The notes: generated by a model from the sequence alone, not told the origin. DNA of 64,000 nucleotides from JAFMIT01 sp044341215 (GCA_044341215.1 JBIISC010000001.1:1-64000), one strand, 5' to 3'. Positions 1-10,084 are shown, counted from the stretch's first letter. Translations and numbers: made by a program.

Positions 1-68
1 CTTACACTTAGAACGCTCACCGCACCGGTGGGTGTCCTGTTCAGACCGTCTATCTGAAGGGTTTAGCC

Positions 69-749
69 ATGCTAATTGCCGGCTTCAGTGCCGGCCCCTG
101 GTCCACCAACTGTTGGGTGGTATCGCCAGGCGCCAATCACGAGTGTGTCATCATCGATCCAGGCTATGAATCAATAGACCAAATCGCTCAAATAGTTTCT
201 GAGAATCATCTCAAGCCAGTTGCTGTCTTACTTACCCATGGGCACATCGATCACATGTGGTCTGTGACGCCAGTTGCAAACGGATACGACATTCCGGGCA
301 TGATTCACAGTTCAGACAGGCCATATCTCACAGACCCAATTTCCACATTGGACAAAGACAGTCAATCAATGGTTAAAGCGCTGGGTGGAAATTTTACTGA
401 GCCGCAACTGGTGACCGAGTTTTCTACGAATATGAATTTACAGATAGCTGGTTTAGAAATCGAAATTCTTTGTGCACCTGGGCACACTCAAGGATCTGTG
501 ATGTATAGATTCAATGATGTGGAGCAACCAATTCTTTTCAGTGGGGATGTTTTATTCCAAGGTTCAATTGGCCGCACTGATCTACCCGGCGGAAATTGGA
601 ATGAGATGCAAGAGACTTTGCGTAATGTTGTGATGCCTTTGGACAATGACCTGTTGGTTTTGAGTGGGCATGGAGCACAGACAACTATCGGGGAAGAAAA
701 AATAAACAACGCATATTTGCAACCTTTTGTTGGGAGTCAAAAAGTATGA
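69..749 (+). CDS. MBL-fold metallo-hydrolase, glyoxalase II-like
   Basis: Metallo-beta-lactamase-fold hydrolase of 226 residues. The zinc-binding signature T-H-G-H-I-D-H lies at residues 56-62. Further metal ligands are probably the His in the APGHTQGS segment, the Asp in FSGDVLFQGSIGR and the final His in LSGHG. The family includes hydroxyacylglutathione hydrolases and related thioester hydrolases; the true substrate cannot be read from sequence, and a glutathione-based role is unlikely in a mycothiol organism. A GAAGGG Shine-Dalgarno-like stretch precedes the ATG. The stop overlaps the hisS start by 4 nt, so the two are probably cotranscribed. This MBL gene beside hisS is a known actinobacterial arrangement (Rv2581c-Rv2580c in M. 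tuberculosis). Confidence 0.85.
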   Translation: MLIAGFSAGPWSTNCWVVSPGANHECVIIDPGYESIDQIAQIVSENHLKPVAVLLTHGHIDHMWSVTPVANGYDIPGMIHSSDRPYLTDPISTLDKDSQSMVKALGGNFTEPQLVTEFSTNMNLQIAGLEIEILCAPGHTQGSVMYRFNDVEQPILFSGDVLFQGSIGRTDLPGGNWNEMQETLRNVVMPLDNDLLVLSGHGAQTTIGEEKINNAYLQPFVGSQKV

Positions 750-2014
750 GCGAAATAATCCGGGCACCGAAGGGCGTGCCAGACTATGCGCAAAATGACG
801 GCATTGAATTTCTTGCCATTCGCGATTCTTTGAGCGAACCAATTAAGTTATCTGGCTACCAATACATTGAACTGCCAATCTATGAAGACACAAACTTGTA
901 TGTCCGGGGAGTGGGCGAATCAACAGATGTTGTAAGTAAAGAAATGTTTACTTTCAGCGACCGTGGAGACCGCTCTATCACGTTGAGACCTGAGGGAACT
1001 GCTGGTGTTATGCGAGCAGTAATTGAACATGGATTAGATCGCGGCCAGCTGCCAGTAAAGCTTTGGTATGCAGGACCTTTCTTCAGAGCTGAAAGACCAC
1101 AAGCTGGAAGATATAGACAGTTACAGCAAATCGGAATTGAAGCAATTGGGGTGGATGATCCGGCGCTAGACGCTGAAGTGATCGCGATCGCCTATAAAGG
1201 TTTTAAGAATGTTGGCTTAAAGAATTTCACTTTGAAACTTACATCTCTAGGTTGTGCTAAATGTCGTCCTACGTATCGAAAACTTTTGCAAGATTTCCTC
1301 GCCAAACTCGATCTCGATGAAGCCACACGTACTCGTGCCAGCATAAATCCTTTGAGGGTTTTGGACGATAAGAGACAAGAAGTGCAATCGCAACTTGCAG
1401 ATGCTCCATTGCAAGTTAATTTCCTTTGCGAAGATTGCATTAGCCACTACGACCAAGTTCGCGATTTTTTGCGTTTATTTGATGTTAAGTGGGAAGAAGC
1501 CCCTCGAATGGTTCGCGGATTGGACTATTACACCCGAACTACATTTGAATTTGATCATCCGCAGTTAGGTGCCCAATCCGGCATTGGCGGAGGTGGTCGG
1601 TACGACGGGTTGATGAGCGAGCTTGGTGGACAGAATTTTGGTGGCATTGGGTTTGGCTTAGGTGTGGACCGAACATTGTTGGCGGCAAGAGCTGAAGGTT
1701 TGACCATCGGAGATAAATCAATAGCTGATATCTATTTGATTCCGTTAGGTGATGCTGCCAAGAATGAAGTCATTGCATTAATGTCGCAATTGCGAGCGAA
1801 GGGCTTACGGGCAGATATGGCCTTTGGAGATCGCGGGCTGAAAGGCTCGATGAAGTCTGCCGATAAGTTGGCTGTCAAATGTGTCGTTGTCGTTGGAGAT
1901 GGCGAACTAGATTCGAAGATTGTAAATATAAAGCGAATGGCTGATGGAAAAACTGTCGAAAGCTCATTTGAAGAACTAGATAGCAACATTAAAAAATTAA
2001 TCGAGGAGAAATAA
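746..2014 (+). CDS. hisS: Histidyl-tRNA synthetase
   Basis: Class II aminoacyl-tRNA synthetase that charges tRNA-His in the cytoplasm. The N-terminus begins with the family-typical RAPKGVPDY. Class II motif 2 is visible in the PFFRAERPQAGRYRQ region. The histidine-specific HisA signature appears as RGLDYYTRTTFEF, and motif 3 as GGGGRYDGL followed by GIGFGLGVDR. An anticodon-binding domain fills roughly the last 90 residues. At 422 residues it is normal length. It starts at an ATG overlapping the previous stop, and its own stop is directly followed by the aspS GTG, so translation is probably coupled through this synthetase block. Confidence 0.97.
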   Translation: MSEIIRAPKGVPDYAQNDGIEFLAIRDSLSEPIKLSGYQYIELPIYEDTNLYVRGVGESTDVVSKEMFTFSDRGDRSITLRPEGTAGVMRAVIEHGLDRGQLPVKLWYAGPFFRAERPQAGRYRQLQQIGIEAIGVDDPALDAEVIAIAYKGFKNVGLKNFTLKLTSLGCAKCRPTYRKLLQDFLAKLDLDEATRTRASINPLRVLDDKRQEVQSQLADAPLQVNFLCEDCISHYDQVRDFLRLFDVKWEEAPRMVRGLDYYTRTTFEFDHPQLGAQSGIGGGGRYDGLMSELGGQNFGGIGFGLGVDRTLLAARAEGLTIGDKSIADIYLIPLGDAAKNEVIALMSQLRAKGLRADMAFGDRGLKGSMKSADKLAVKCVVVVGDGELDSKIVNIKRMADGKTVESSFEELDSNIKKLIEEK

Positions 2015-3775
2015 GTGTTACGTACCCATAATTCAGGAATTTTGCGCGCTTCAGATGCGGGTACAACAGTAACTTTGGCAGGTTGGGTTGCCCGACGTCG
2101 CGATCACGGTGGCGTAGCGTTCATCGACTTAAGAGACGCGTCTGGTGTCGTCCAAGTGGTAGTGAGAGACGAAAGAACTGCTCACATTCTGCGAAGTGAA
2201 TTTTGCGTGAAAGTAGTCGGAGAAGTTTCTTTAAGACCTGCAGGAAATGAAAACTCCGAATTGCCGACCGGTGAAATTGAAATTTTGGCTGATGTGGTTG
2301 AGGTCTTGAGCGAATCAGCACCTTTGCCATTTCCAATTGATGACAATTTGGAAGTTGGCGATGAAACTCGACTTAAATGGCGTTACTTGGATCTACGTCG
2401 ATCCGGACCTGCTGCTGCTTTACGACTTCGAAGCAAAGTAAACCAATTAGCTCGAGAGGTGCTTTTAGCGCAAGATTTTGTTGAAGTCGAAACTCCTACT
2501 TTGACTCGTTCAACACCAGAAGGAGCTCGCGACTTCTTGGTTCCTGTGCGATTGAAACCAGGAAGCTGGTATGCGCTGCCACAAAGTCCACAGTTGTTCA
2601 AACAACTTCTCATGGTGGCGGGAATGGAACGTTACTTCCAAATTGCACGTTGTTACCGCGATGAAGATTTCCGAGCAGATCGGCAACCTGAATTCACCCA
2701 ACTTGATATTGAAATGTCATTTATTGAGCAAGAAGATATTTTGAAACTTGGTGAACAACTTGTCCGGACACTATGGAAAGGTGCAATCGATTACACCATT
2801 GGTGACATCCCGCGCATTACTTACAACGAGGCCATGCGTCTATATGGAACTGATAAGCCAGACTTGAGATTTGACCTCCAACTAGTTGATCTAACAAGTT
2901 ATTTTTCTAAAACAGAATTTAGGGTTTTCCAAGCTGAGCATGTTGGCGCAGTAGTGATGGCTGGTGGCGCAGATCAACCACGACGAACATTCGATGCGTG
3001 GCAAGAATGGGCGAAGCAACGTGGAGCGAAGGGTCTTGCTTACGTGACTTTTGGTGAAGATGGTGAGCTTGGTGGCCCAGTTGCTAAAAACTTAACTGAT
3101 GCTGAACGAGATGGGCTAGCGGCTGCTACCGGCGCAAAACCCGGAGACTGTATTTTCTTCGCAGCAGGAAAGCGATCTGACGCCCTCGGATTACTAGGAG
3201 CGGCGCGTTTGGAAATCGGCAAACGGATTGGCGCAATTGATGAATCACAATGGTCTTTCTTGTGGGTGGTGGATGCGCCGATGTTTGAAGAGATCGAAAA
3301 CGAAGACGGAAGCTTGGGTTGGACTGCAGTCCACCATCCGTTCACATCTCCAAATTCCGAATGGTTAGATAACTTCGAATCAGATCCGGGTAATGCGCTA
3401 GCTTGGGCTTACGACATCGTTTGCAATGGAAATGAAATTGGTGGCGGTTCAATCCGTATCCATCAAGGTAGTGTGCAAGAACGTGTTTTCAAATTACTTG
3501 GCCTTTCTGACGAAGAAACTCAAGAGAAATTTGGCTTCCTGCTTGAAGCGTTTAAATTCGGTCCACCTCCACATGGCGGAATAGCACTTGGTTGGGACCG
3601 AATCTGCATGTTGTTGTCTGGGGCTGCAAATCTCCGCGAAGTTATTGCGTTCCCAAAAACAGGCGGCGGGCATGACCCATTAACTGGAGCGCCAACTCCA
3701 ATCACACCGGCACAACGTCGAGAAGCCGGCGTTGACTTTAAACCTGAAAAGAAAACTGAAAAAGTAGAAGGTTAA
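2015..3775 (+). CDS. aspS: Aspartyl-tRNA synthetase
   Basis: Class II synthetase of 586 residues, the long bacterial type. An N-terminal OB-fold anticodon-binding domain (about residues 1-110, starting MLRTHNSGILRASDAG) precedes the catalytic core. Visible core motifs include FLVPVR, YALPQSPQLFKQLLM and CYRDEDFRADRQPEFTQLD (motif 2). A bacterial GAD insertion covers about residues 290-420, and motif 3 is near GIALGWDR. The start is GTG immediately after the hisS stop; the conserved N-terminus supports it. Many Actinobacteria make Asn-tRNA through a non-discriminating AspRS plus GatCAB; whether that applies here cannot be decided from this window. Confidence 0.97.
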   Translation: MLRTHNSGILRASDAGTTVTLAGWVARRRDHGGVAFIDLRDASGVVQVVVRDERTAHILRSEFCVKVVGEVSLRPAGNENSELPTGEIEILADVVEVLSESAPLPFPIDDNLEVGDETRLKWRYLDLRRSGPAAALRLRSKVNQLAREVLLAQDFVEVETPTLTRSTPEGARDFLVPVRLKPGSWYALPQSPQLFKQLLMVAGMERYFQIARCYRDEDFRADRQPEFTQLDIEMSFIEQEDILKLGEQLVRTLWKGAIDYTIGDIPRITYNEAMRLYGTDKPDLRFDLQLVDLTSYFSKTEFRVFQAEHVGAVVMAGGADQPRRTFDAWQEWAKQRGAKGLAYVTFGEDGELGGPVAKNLTDAERDGLAAATGAKPGDCIFFAAGKRSDALGLLGAARLEIGKRIGAIDESQWSFLWVVDAPMFEEIENEDGSLGWTAVHHPFTSPNSEWLDNFESDPGNALAWAYDIVCNGNEIGGGSIRIHQGSVQERVFKLLGLSDEETQEKFGFLLEAFKFGPPPHGGIALGWDRICMLLSGAANLREVIAFPKTGGGHDPLTGAPTPITPAQRREAGVDFKPEKKTEKVEG

Positions 3776-5122
3776 GTGTCAATATTTGAGAATTCTTCAA
3801 CGGCGCCACTAGCAGTAAGGATGCGTCCTAAGAACGCATCTGAACTCGTGGGCCAGAACAACATTCTCAAAGATGGATCGCCATTACGTCGACTTCTAGA
3901 TGGAGACAGGAACGCAGCAGTAAGTATTTTGCTTTGGGGTCCACCGGGAAGTGGTAAGACTACGATCGCACAAATGATTGCCAATGCAACTAGTCGTAAA
4001 TTTGTTGAGCTATCAGCAATCTCTTCAGGTGTTAAGGATGTCAGGGAAGTCATAGCCGATTCGAAAGACTCTTTGGCTGTTGGTGGTCAAAATACTGTCT
4101 TGTTTATCGATGAGGTTCACCGTTTTAACAAATCACAACAGGATGCCTTGCTTCCCGCTGTGGAGAACGGCTGGGTGACTTTGGTTGCGGCCACGACAGA
4201 GAATCCGAGTTTCAGTATTAATGCACCTCTTCTTTCTCGCTCTATTGTTGTTCGACTTGAGAAATTGCAAGAAGATGATTTGAGATCTCTTGTGCGAAGG
4301 GCACTGCAGTCAACTGATGGATTAAATGGGGAAGTAGCTCTTGACGATACTGGTCTAGATTTTTTGGTTCGACTTGCTGGTGGTGATGCCAGACATGCAT
4401 TAACTCTGCTGGAAGCAGCAGCGGGAATAGCCGTGGCGAATACATCGTCAATTTCTCAAGAGATTGTTTCTCAGGCTGCTCAGCATGCGATTGTGCATTA
4501 CGACAAAGATGGGGATCAGCATTACGACATAATCAGTGCCTTCATAAAAAGTATGCGCGGCTCAGATGTTGATGCAGCGTTGCATTATTTGGCTCGAATG
4601 ATTGCAGCGGGCGAAGATCCACGCTTCATTGCTAGAAGAATCGTGATTTTATCTAGCGAAGATATTGGAATGGCAGATCCAACTGCTTTGCAAACCGCAC
4701 TTGCAGCATTACAAGCAGTTTCTTTGATTGGAATGCCTGAAGCATCTTTAACGTTGGCGCACGCAGTTATTCACGCATCACTAGCACCCAAAAGTAATGC
4801 CGTGGCAGTTGCAATTGAGCGCGCAATGGCGGATATCAATCAAGGCAAAGGGACTAACGTTCCAGCGCAATTGCGCGACGCACACTATGCAGGGGCAACA
4901 AAAATCGGGCATGGAGTTGGTTACCAATATCCGCATGATCTACCAAGTGGAGTCGCATCATTTACTTATCTACCAGCTGACCTTCGAGACCGGGTCTACT
5001 ACGAGCCAAGCGACCATGGCCATGAAAAGCGCTGGGCAGACATTTTGACTCACATTAAATCGCTGCTCAAAGGTGAGTCGGTAGGGTCTGCCCCTGAACC
5101 TAAGGAAGGTAAGGCACAATGA
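3776..5122 (+). CDS. rarA: Replication-associated recombination protein A (AAA+ ATPase)
   Basis: RarA/MgsA-family AAA+ ATPase, related to clamp-loader subunits and eukaryotic WRNIP1, which acts at stalled replication forks. Walker A is GPPGSGKTT and Walker B is LFIDEVHRFNKSQQDALL, a strong RarA hallmark. A sensor-like AATTENPSF follows. The C-terminal half carries the family tetramerisation region (IKSMRGSDVDAALHYLARM, SSEDIGMADP, then GYQYPHDLPSG). Length 448 is typical. It uses a GTG start directly abutting the aspS stop and overlaps alaS by 4 nt. The rarA-alaS-ruvX order is common in Gram-positive bacteria. Confidence 0.95.
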   Translation: MSIFENSSTAPLAVRMRPKNASELVGQNNILKDGSPLRRLLDGDRNAAVSILLWGPPGSGKTTIAQMIANATSRKFVELSAISSGVKDVREVIADSKDSLAVGGQNTVLFIDEVHRFNKSQQDALLPAVENGWVTLVAATTENPSFSINAPLLSRSIVVRLEKLQEDDLRSLVRRALQSTDGLNGEVALDDTGLDFLVRLAGGDARHALTLLEAAAGIAVANTSSISQEIVSQAAQHAIVHYDKDGDQHYDIISAFIKSMRGSDVDAALHYLARMIAAGEDPRFIARRIVILSSEDIGMADPTALQTALAALQAVSLIGMPEASLTLAHAVIHASLAPKSNAVAVAIERAMADINQGKGTNVPAQLRDAHYAGATKIGHGVGYQYPHDLPSGVASFTYLPADLRDRVYYEPSDHGHEKRWADILTHIKSLLKGESVGSAPEPKEGKAQ

Positions 5123-7782
5123 AATCGGCTGATATCAGACAGCGTTTTCTAGACTATTTCGAAAAGAATGGTCATGCCGTTGTGCCTTCTGCATCATTGC
5201 TTCTCGATGACCCAACACTTTTATTTGTCAATGCTGGTATGGTGCCATTCAAACCGTATTTCCTCGGAGAAGCTGCACCTGATTACAAGCGGGCTACTAG
5301 TGTCCAAAAATGTGTTCGAACTCTTGACATTGAAGAAGTTGGTAAAACAACTCGGCATGCTTCATTTTTTCAAATGGCCGGCAATTTCTCGTTTGGTGAC
5401 TACTTCAAAGAGGATGCAATTCCTTTTGCATGGGAATTGCTAACTAGCCCAACATCACAAGGTGGATACGGATTCCCTGAAGAAAAACTTTGGGTAACGG
5501 TCTATGAAGATGATGATGAAGCGGCTGAGATTTGGCATAAACAAGTTGGCGTGCCTAAAGAAAGAATCCAACGTCGCGGGCAAATAGACAACTTCTGGTC
5601 AATGGGCGTGCCAGGTCCCTGTGGACCATGTTCTGAAATTTACTATGACCGCGGTCCGCAATACGGCAAAGAAGGTGGACCGATTGTTGATGAAGATCGG
5701 TATTTGGAAGTTTGGAACCTTGTGTTCATGCAGTTTGAGCGAGGCGCTGGTCCTGGGAAAGAAGGTTATCCAATCCTGGGCGAACTTCCTGCAAAAAATA
5801 TTGATACCGGCATGGGCATCGAGCGGATGGCCGCCTTGTTGCAAGGTGTTGAAAACATCTATGAAATTGATACAACAAAAATCATTTTGGACAAAGCTGT
5901 CGAATTAACCGGCGTTAAATATGGAAGCTCACAAAGCAACGATGTTTCGTTGCGAGTAATCGCAGATCATGCGCGAACATGCGCCTTTCTGATTGTTGAC
6001 GGAGTATTGCCCGGCAATGAAGGTCGAGGATACGTGTTACGTCGCATCTTGCGCCGGGTTGTAAGAAATATGCGAATTCTCGGTTGCAATGAACCGATCA
6101 TGGACGAACTGATAGTTGCAACTATTGAGGCGATGGGTGCGCAGTATCCAGAATTGATTTCTGATGCGAATCGGATCCGGTCTATTGCTACAAACGAAGA
6201 ACTTGCTTTCTTAGCGACTCTCAAGTCCGGTACAACGATGTTCGATACTGCCGTCACCCAAATGAAATCAAAAGGTGGAAAGAAACTCGGCGGAGATCAG
6301 GTCTTCCAACTCCATGACACTTACGGATTTCCATTCGACTTAACAGTTGAAATGGCCAAAGAAGCAGGCCTCGACGTTGACGAAGACGGGTTCAGATCCT
6401 TGATGAAGCAACAACGTGAGCGGGCAAAAGCTGATGCGACGACACGCAAAGCTGGGTTAACTGCGCCGACTGCTTACAAAGATGTTATGGAAACAGCTGG
6501 CAAAACTAATTTCATCGGTTATGAACACATTTCCTCTGAAACCAAAATCCAAGGATTACTAGTTGATGGAAATGTTGTGCAATCAGCAATACCCGGTCAA
6601 CATGTAGAAATTATTTTGCAAGACACGCCTTTTTATGCAGAGGGTGGTGGACAGCTTGGTGATCATGGTCGTATCACGTTGGCCAATGGCGCAATTTTGG
6701 AAGTTTATGACGTTCAGTCTCCAGTGCCAGGTTTGATAGTTCACCGTGCAACCGTTGCTGATGGTGAAGTGAGCCTGTCAACCATTGCGCACGCAGAAGT
6801 AGACCTCAGTCGCCGAATGGCGATTAGTCGTGCACACACTGCAACCCACATGATTCATAAAGCGTTTCGTGAATTGTTAGGCGAGACTGCAACTCAAATG
6901 GGTTCAGAAAATTCACCAGGACGTTTACGTTTTGATTTTCCTTCGCCACAAGCTGTCCCTGATTCGATTTTGAATGAAGTTGAGTCCAGAGTTAATAATC
7001 TTTTGTTAGAAGATTTGCCGGTAACCGCAACCTATATGAGCCAAAACGATGCTCGAGAAATTGGTGCAATGGCTTTGTTTGGCGAGAAGTACGGGGATCA
7101 AGTTCGGGTGGTATCAGTGGGCGATTGGGCTCGCGAACTTTGTGGCGGAACACATACCCCAACTACTGGACATCTAGGAGTTGTTAAATTTCTATCAGAA
7201 GGATCTGTTGGTACAGGTGTTCGCCGGGTTGAAGCTTTGGTTGGCTCAGATGCTTATTCGTTCTTGGCTCGCGAACATATTTTGTTGAACAACATCGCGC
7301 AAAATTTGAAAGCCAGACCAGAAGAATTAATGGAAAGAATTGAAAACCTGGTATCAAAGCTCAAGGATGCTGAAAAAGAAATTGAAAAGGTAAGAGCAGG
7401 CCAGCTCAGAACCCAGTTGGATAGTTATTTGAAAACCGAAATTGTCTCTGGTGTTGAATTAAAGACGGCTATCTTCCCCGATGGAACTTCAGCAAACGAT
7501 ATCCGAGAGATTGTTAGTGAACTTAAAAACGCCTTGGCTTCCAAGGCAGGAGTAGTTTGTGCCGTTGCGACAACAGATGGCAAAGTATCGGTTGTGATTG
7601 CAGCTACTGATGGCGCGATAAAAATTGGACTCTCTGCGGGCACATTACTTTCAAAAGTTTCTTCAGTGTTAGAAGGCAAAGGTGGGGGAAAAGCAGAGCT
7701 AGCACAAGGTGGCGGCACAAACATTGCCGCAATCCCACAGGCTCTAAAGCTGCTCACTGCGGAAATCTCAAAGACTGTTTGA
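5119..7782 (+). CDS. alaS: Alanyl-tRNA synthetase
   Basis: Class II synthetase of 887 residues, full length. The N-terminal catalytic domain begins KSADIRQRFLDYFEKNGH and contains the motif-2 region TSVQKCVRTLDIEEVGKTTRHASFF read as separate blocks around the invariant RH. The editing domain carries the zinc-type HTATHMIH motif and the paired CGGTH motif, which hydrolyse mischarged Ser/Gly-tRNA-Ala. The glycine-rich C-Ala domain ends with GKGGGKAELAQGGG. The ATG start overlaps the rarA stop by 4 nt. Confidence 0.98.
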   Translation: MKSADIRQRFLDYFEKNGHAVVPSASLLLDDPTLLFVNAGMVPFKPYFLGEAAPDYKRATSVQKCVRTLDIEEVGKTTRHASFFQMAGNFSFGDYFKEDAIPFAWELLTSPTSQGGYGFPEEKLWVTVYEDDDEAAEIWHKQVGVPKERIQRRGQIDNFWSMGVPGPCGPCSEIYYDRGPQYGKEGGPIVDEDRYLEVWNLVFMQFERGAGPGKEGYPILGELPAKNIDTGMGIERMAALLQGVENIYEIDTTKIILDKAVELTGVKYGSSQSNDVSLRVIADHARTCAFLIVDGVLPGNEGRGYVLRRILRRVVRNMRILGCNEPIMDELIVATIEAMGAQYPELISDANRIRSIATNEELAFLATLKSGTTMFDTAVTQMKSKGGKKLGGDQVFQLHDTYGFPFDLTVEMAKEAGLDVDEDGFRSLMKQQRERAKADATTRKAGLTAPTAYKDVMETAGKTNFIGYEHISSETKIQGLLVDGNVVQSAIPGQHVEIILQDTPFYAEGGGQLGDHGRITLANGAILEVYDVQSPVPGLIVHRATVADGEVSLSTIAHAEVDLSRRMAISRAHTATHMIHKAFRELLGETATQMGSENSPGRLRFDFPSPQAVPDSILNEVESRVNNLLLEDLPVTATYMSQNDAREIGAMALFGEKYGDQVRVVSVGDWARELCGGTHTPTTGHLGVVKFLSEGSVGTGVRRVEALVGSDAYSFLAREHILLNNIAQNLKARPEELMERIENLVSKLKDAEKEIEKVRAGQLRTQLDSYLKTEIVSGVELKTAIFPDGTSANDIREIVSELKNALASKAGVVCAVATTDGKVSVVIAATDGAIKIGLSAGTLLSKVSSVLEGKGGGKAELAQGGGTNIAAIPQALKLLTAEISKTV

Positions 7783-7783
7783 G

Positions 7784-8227
7784 ATGCGTACCGGAATTCG
7801 TATTTCGCTCGATCTTGGAACGACTCGAATCGGAGTCGCAAAATGTGATCGTGATGGAATTCTTGCATCACCGGTAGCGGTTTGGCATCCAGATGAATTG
7901 CAAACCAGATTAGAAGTTCTTGTCAGTGAAGAGCAACCAATTGAAGTCATTATCGGTTTACCAATAGATTTACGAGGCGAAGCAGGAATTGCTGCGAAGA
8001 ACGTGCAAGATCAAGCACAGATTCTTGCATCAAACAATCCAAATCTAACTTTCCGATTAGTAGACGAAAGAATGACCACCAGAGTTGCAAGAGGTCAATT
8101 GCGTGAAAACGGCCACACAACTCGAACGGATAAGAACCTAATTGATGCAGTAGCCGCTAGCGTTCTCTTAGAGGACGCGTTAGCGTACGAACGGATTAAT
8201 GGCAAAGCGCCGGGACAGGTGTTGTGA
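7784..8227 (+). CDS. ruvX: Holliday-junction-resolvase-fold protein RuvX/YqgF
   Basis: RNase H-like fold protein of 147 residues. The opening RISLDLGTTRIGVAKCD carries the first catalytic Asp, and VDERMTT plus LIDAVAASVLLEDAL supply the remaining acidic positions. Family members (YqgF) process pre-16S rRNA ends in E. coli and were earlier proposed as Holliday-junction resolvases, so the precise role is ambiguous. It starts 1 nt after alaS and its stop overlaps the mltG start, matching the alaS-ruvX-mltG-aroE operon of other Actinobacteria. Confidence 0.93.
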   Translation: MRTGIRISLDLGTTRIGVAKCDRDGILASPVAVWHPDELQTRLEVLVSEEQPIEVIIGLPIDLRGEAGIAAKNVQDQAQILASNNPNLTFRLVDERMTTRVARGQLRENGHTTRTDKNLIDAVAASVLLEDALAYERINGKAPGQVL

Positions 8228-9282
8228 TGAGTGTCTTTGGATTCAAGATGGACGAACAAGCAGCAGAACCAAAAAGACCTTGGATTTTGGTGGGCGCAGT
8301 CTTAGTTGTTATCACGTTAGGCGCTTTTACTCTAGCCAGGAGCCTGCAGCCTGCAGCTGATTTTCCAGGAGACGGAGGTGGGCAAGTATCAATCACGATC
8401 GCGGCCGGTGACACTTTGCGTGAAATCGGCGAAAATCTTTATTCAAACGGTGTTATTGCAGGAGTTGATGCTTGGATTGCAGTCGTCAATTCAGACGAGC
8501 GCGCAACATCGGTTTCTCCCGGCGAATACAACCTACGCTTGGAAATGAGTAGTCGGACCGCTTTAGACCTGCTCCTAGATCCCTTGAGTCGAGCAGTTAA
8601 AAGAATGACAATTCCAGAGGGTCTTCGAGTTATTGAAATTATTAAGATTGCGTCGAAAGTTTCCGGTATAGATAAACAAGAATTTCTCGATGTTTTTACT
8701 GAGCCAACTTCTTATGGACTTCCAACAATTGCAAATGACAATCCAGAGGGCTTTTTATTCCCTGCCACCTATGAAATTCCGAGAGATGCGACCGCCATTT
8801 CTATTTTGTCTCAGATGACTGCTAGGTGGTTTGCTAGTTATGCGTCTTTGGAGTTAAGTCGCAGAGCTGCGGCCGCTGGGCATACAGTTTTGGAAATTGT
8901 GACAATTGCTTCCATTTTGGAAGTAGAAGGAGCGCCGAATGATTATTCGAAAGTTGCACGGGTAATCGAGAATCGTTTAAAAATTGGTATGCGGCTCCAA
9001 TTGGATTCCACAGTTAACTACGCATTGGGTACTGATGAACTGAATCTGACTCAAAGTCAGTTAGATTCTCAAAGTCCATACAACACATACACGTCTGACG
9101 GTTTACCTATTGGGCCAATCGGAAATCCTGGTGAGGCTGCTCTTGAAGCTGCACTTGAACCAGCTCCGGGTAATTGGATTTATTTTGTAACTACAAATAT
9201 AGAAACTCGAGAGACAGAATTTGCAGTTACATACAAGGAATTTTTGGTCCTAAAACGGAAATATCAAAACAGTGTTAATTAA
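8224..9282 (+). CDS. mltG: Endolytic murein transglycosylase MltG
   Basis: Membrane-anchored lytic transglycosylase (YceG family) that cuts nascent glycan strands and sets peptidoglycan chain length. A cytoplasmic N-tail of about 20 residues precedes one membrane segment (ILVGAVLVVITLGAFTLA). A LysM-like segment follows (ITIAAGDTLREIGENLYSNGVI). The catalytic YceG domain contains EGFLFPATYEI and IASILEVEG with the predicted catalytic Glu, followed by VARVIENRLKIGMRLQLDSTVNYALG. Length 352 is normal. The start may be GTG at 8224 or ATG at 8227, the latter overlapping the ruvX stop by one base; the difference is one residue. Confidence 0.94.
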   Translation: MMSVFGFKMDEQAAEPKRPWILVGAVLVVITLGAFTLARSLQPAADFPGDGGGQVSITIAAGDTLREIGENLYSNGVIAGVDAWIAVVNSDERATSVSPGEYNLRLEMSSRTALDLLLDPLSRAVKRMTIPEGLRVIEIIKIASKVSGIDKQEFLDVFTEPTSYGLPTIANDNPEGFLFPATYEIPRDATAISILSQMTARWFASYASLELSRRAAAAGHTVLEIVTIASILEVEGAPNDYSKVARVIENRLKIGMRLQLDSTVNYALGTDELNLTQSQLDSQSPYNTYTSDGLPIGPIGNPGEAALEAALEPAPGNWIYFVTTNIETRETEFAVTYKEFLVLKRKYQNSVN

Positions 9283-10084
9283 AGGTAAGGCAGCAATCTT
9301 AGGAAACCCCGTTGATCATTCTTTGTCACCAACAATGCACAAAGCTGCTTATAAGGAACTAGAGATTGCTTGGGAATATGAGAAATTTAAAATCGACCCA
9401 AATGACTTTGCAGAATTCGTAGCCAGCCAAGTCGATTACAACGGCTTTTCGGTCACCATGCCGCTAAAAGACAAAGCCTTCGAATTTGCCATACGACACG
9501 ACGACTATTCGCGGTTAACAAAGGCCTGTAATACTTTAATTCGTGAGCAAGATGGCACTTGGTCTGGGTTTAATACGGACGTTGCAGGATTTATCTCAAT
9601 CTTGCTACCAGTTGTGCAAAATGCTCCTACAGCCTGTGTAATTGGATCCGGAGCAACAGCAAGATCCGCTATAGCGGCATTAGCTCATTTGGGGTACAAA
9701 GAAATCGCCATTGCTGCGCGCAGAAAAGAATCAACTCAGGAATTATCACAATACTTTCCTGAACTCAAATTCGTTTTTCAAGATATCTCACAGCCAATTG
9801 CCGACTTGATAATTAGCACAGTTCCGGCCGGTGGTTCTGACTTGGTGAAACTAGATAGCAGTACAAGTATTTTCTTTGATGTTATCTATGCTCCGTGGCC
9901 TACCCAACTAGCGTCAAGTGCAATAGTGCAAAAATGTCGAGTCTTCAGTGGTTTACATTTATTAGCCGCGCAAGCAGTTGAGCAAGTTGTTTTGATGACT
10001 CAATGCGATCGCAGCAAAATGAATAACCTCTTTGAGGTCATGTATGAGTCTGGACTAGTTCAACAAACTAAGGGCTCGATCTAG
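9272..10084 (+). CDS. aroE: Shikimate dehydrogenase
   Basis: NADP-dependent shikimate dehydrogenase reducing 3-dehydroshikimate in aromatic amino acid synthesis. The N-terminal substrate domain has GNPVDHSLSPTMHKAAY, with the SLSP shikimate-binding serines, and VTMPLK with the catalytic Lys. NTDVAGF and the nucleotide-binding loop GSGATARSAIAALAHLG follow. The C-terminal G-LHLLAAQAVEQ helix is conserved. It starts at GTG 11 nt inside mltG, giving the canonical beginning LIKGKAAILGNP. It sits upstream of aroC-aroK-aroB-aroQ, separated only by a small membrane peptidase gene. Confidence 0.95.
   Translation: MLIKGKAAILGNPVDHSLSPTMHKAAYKELEIAWEYEKFKIDPNDFAEFVASQVDYNGFSVTMPLKDKAFEFAIRHDDYSRLTKACNTLIREQDGTWSGFNTDVAGFISILLPVVQNAPTACVIGSGATARSAIAALAHLGYKEIAIAARRKESTQELSQYFPELKFVFQDISQPIADLIISTVPAGGSDLVKLDSSTSIFFDVIYAPWPTQLASSAIVQKCRVFSGLHLLAAQAVEQVVLMTQCDRSKMNNLFEVMYESGLVQQTKGSI

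Noticed and set aside
1..68. Hairpin CACCG-CAC-CGGTG at 18-30 before the first gene
   Set aside because: Short stem and unknown upstream context; could be anything, so not called.
7425..7871. 148-residue minus-strand frame opposite alaS/ruvX
   Set aside because: Both plus-strand genes here are clearly conserved; no family features in the antisense product.
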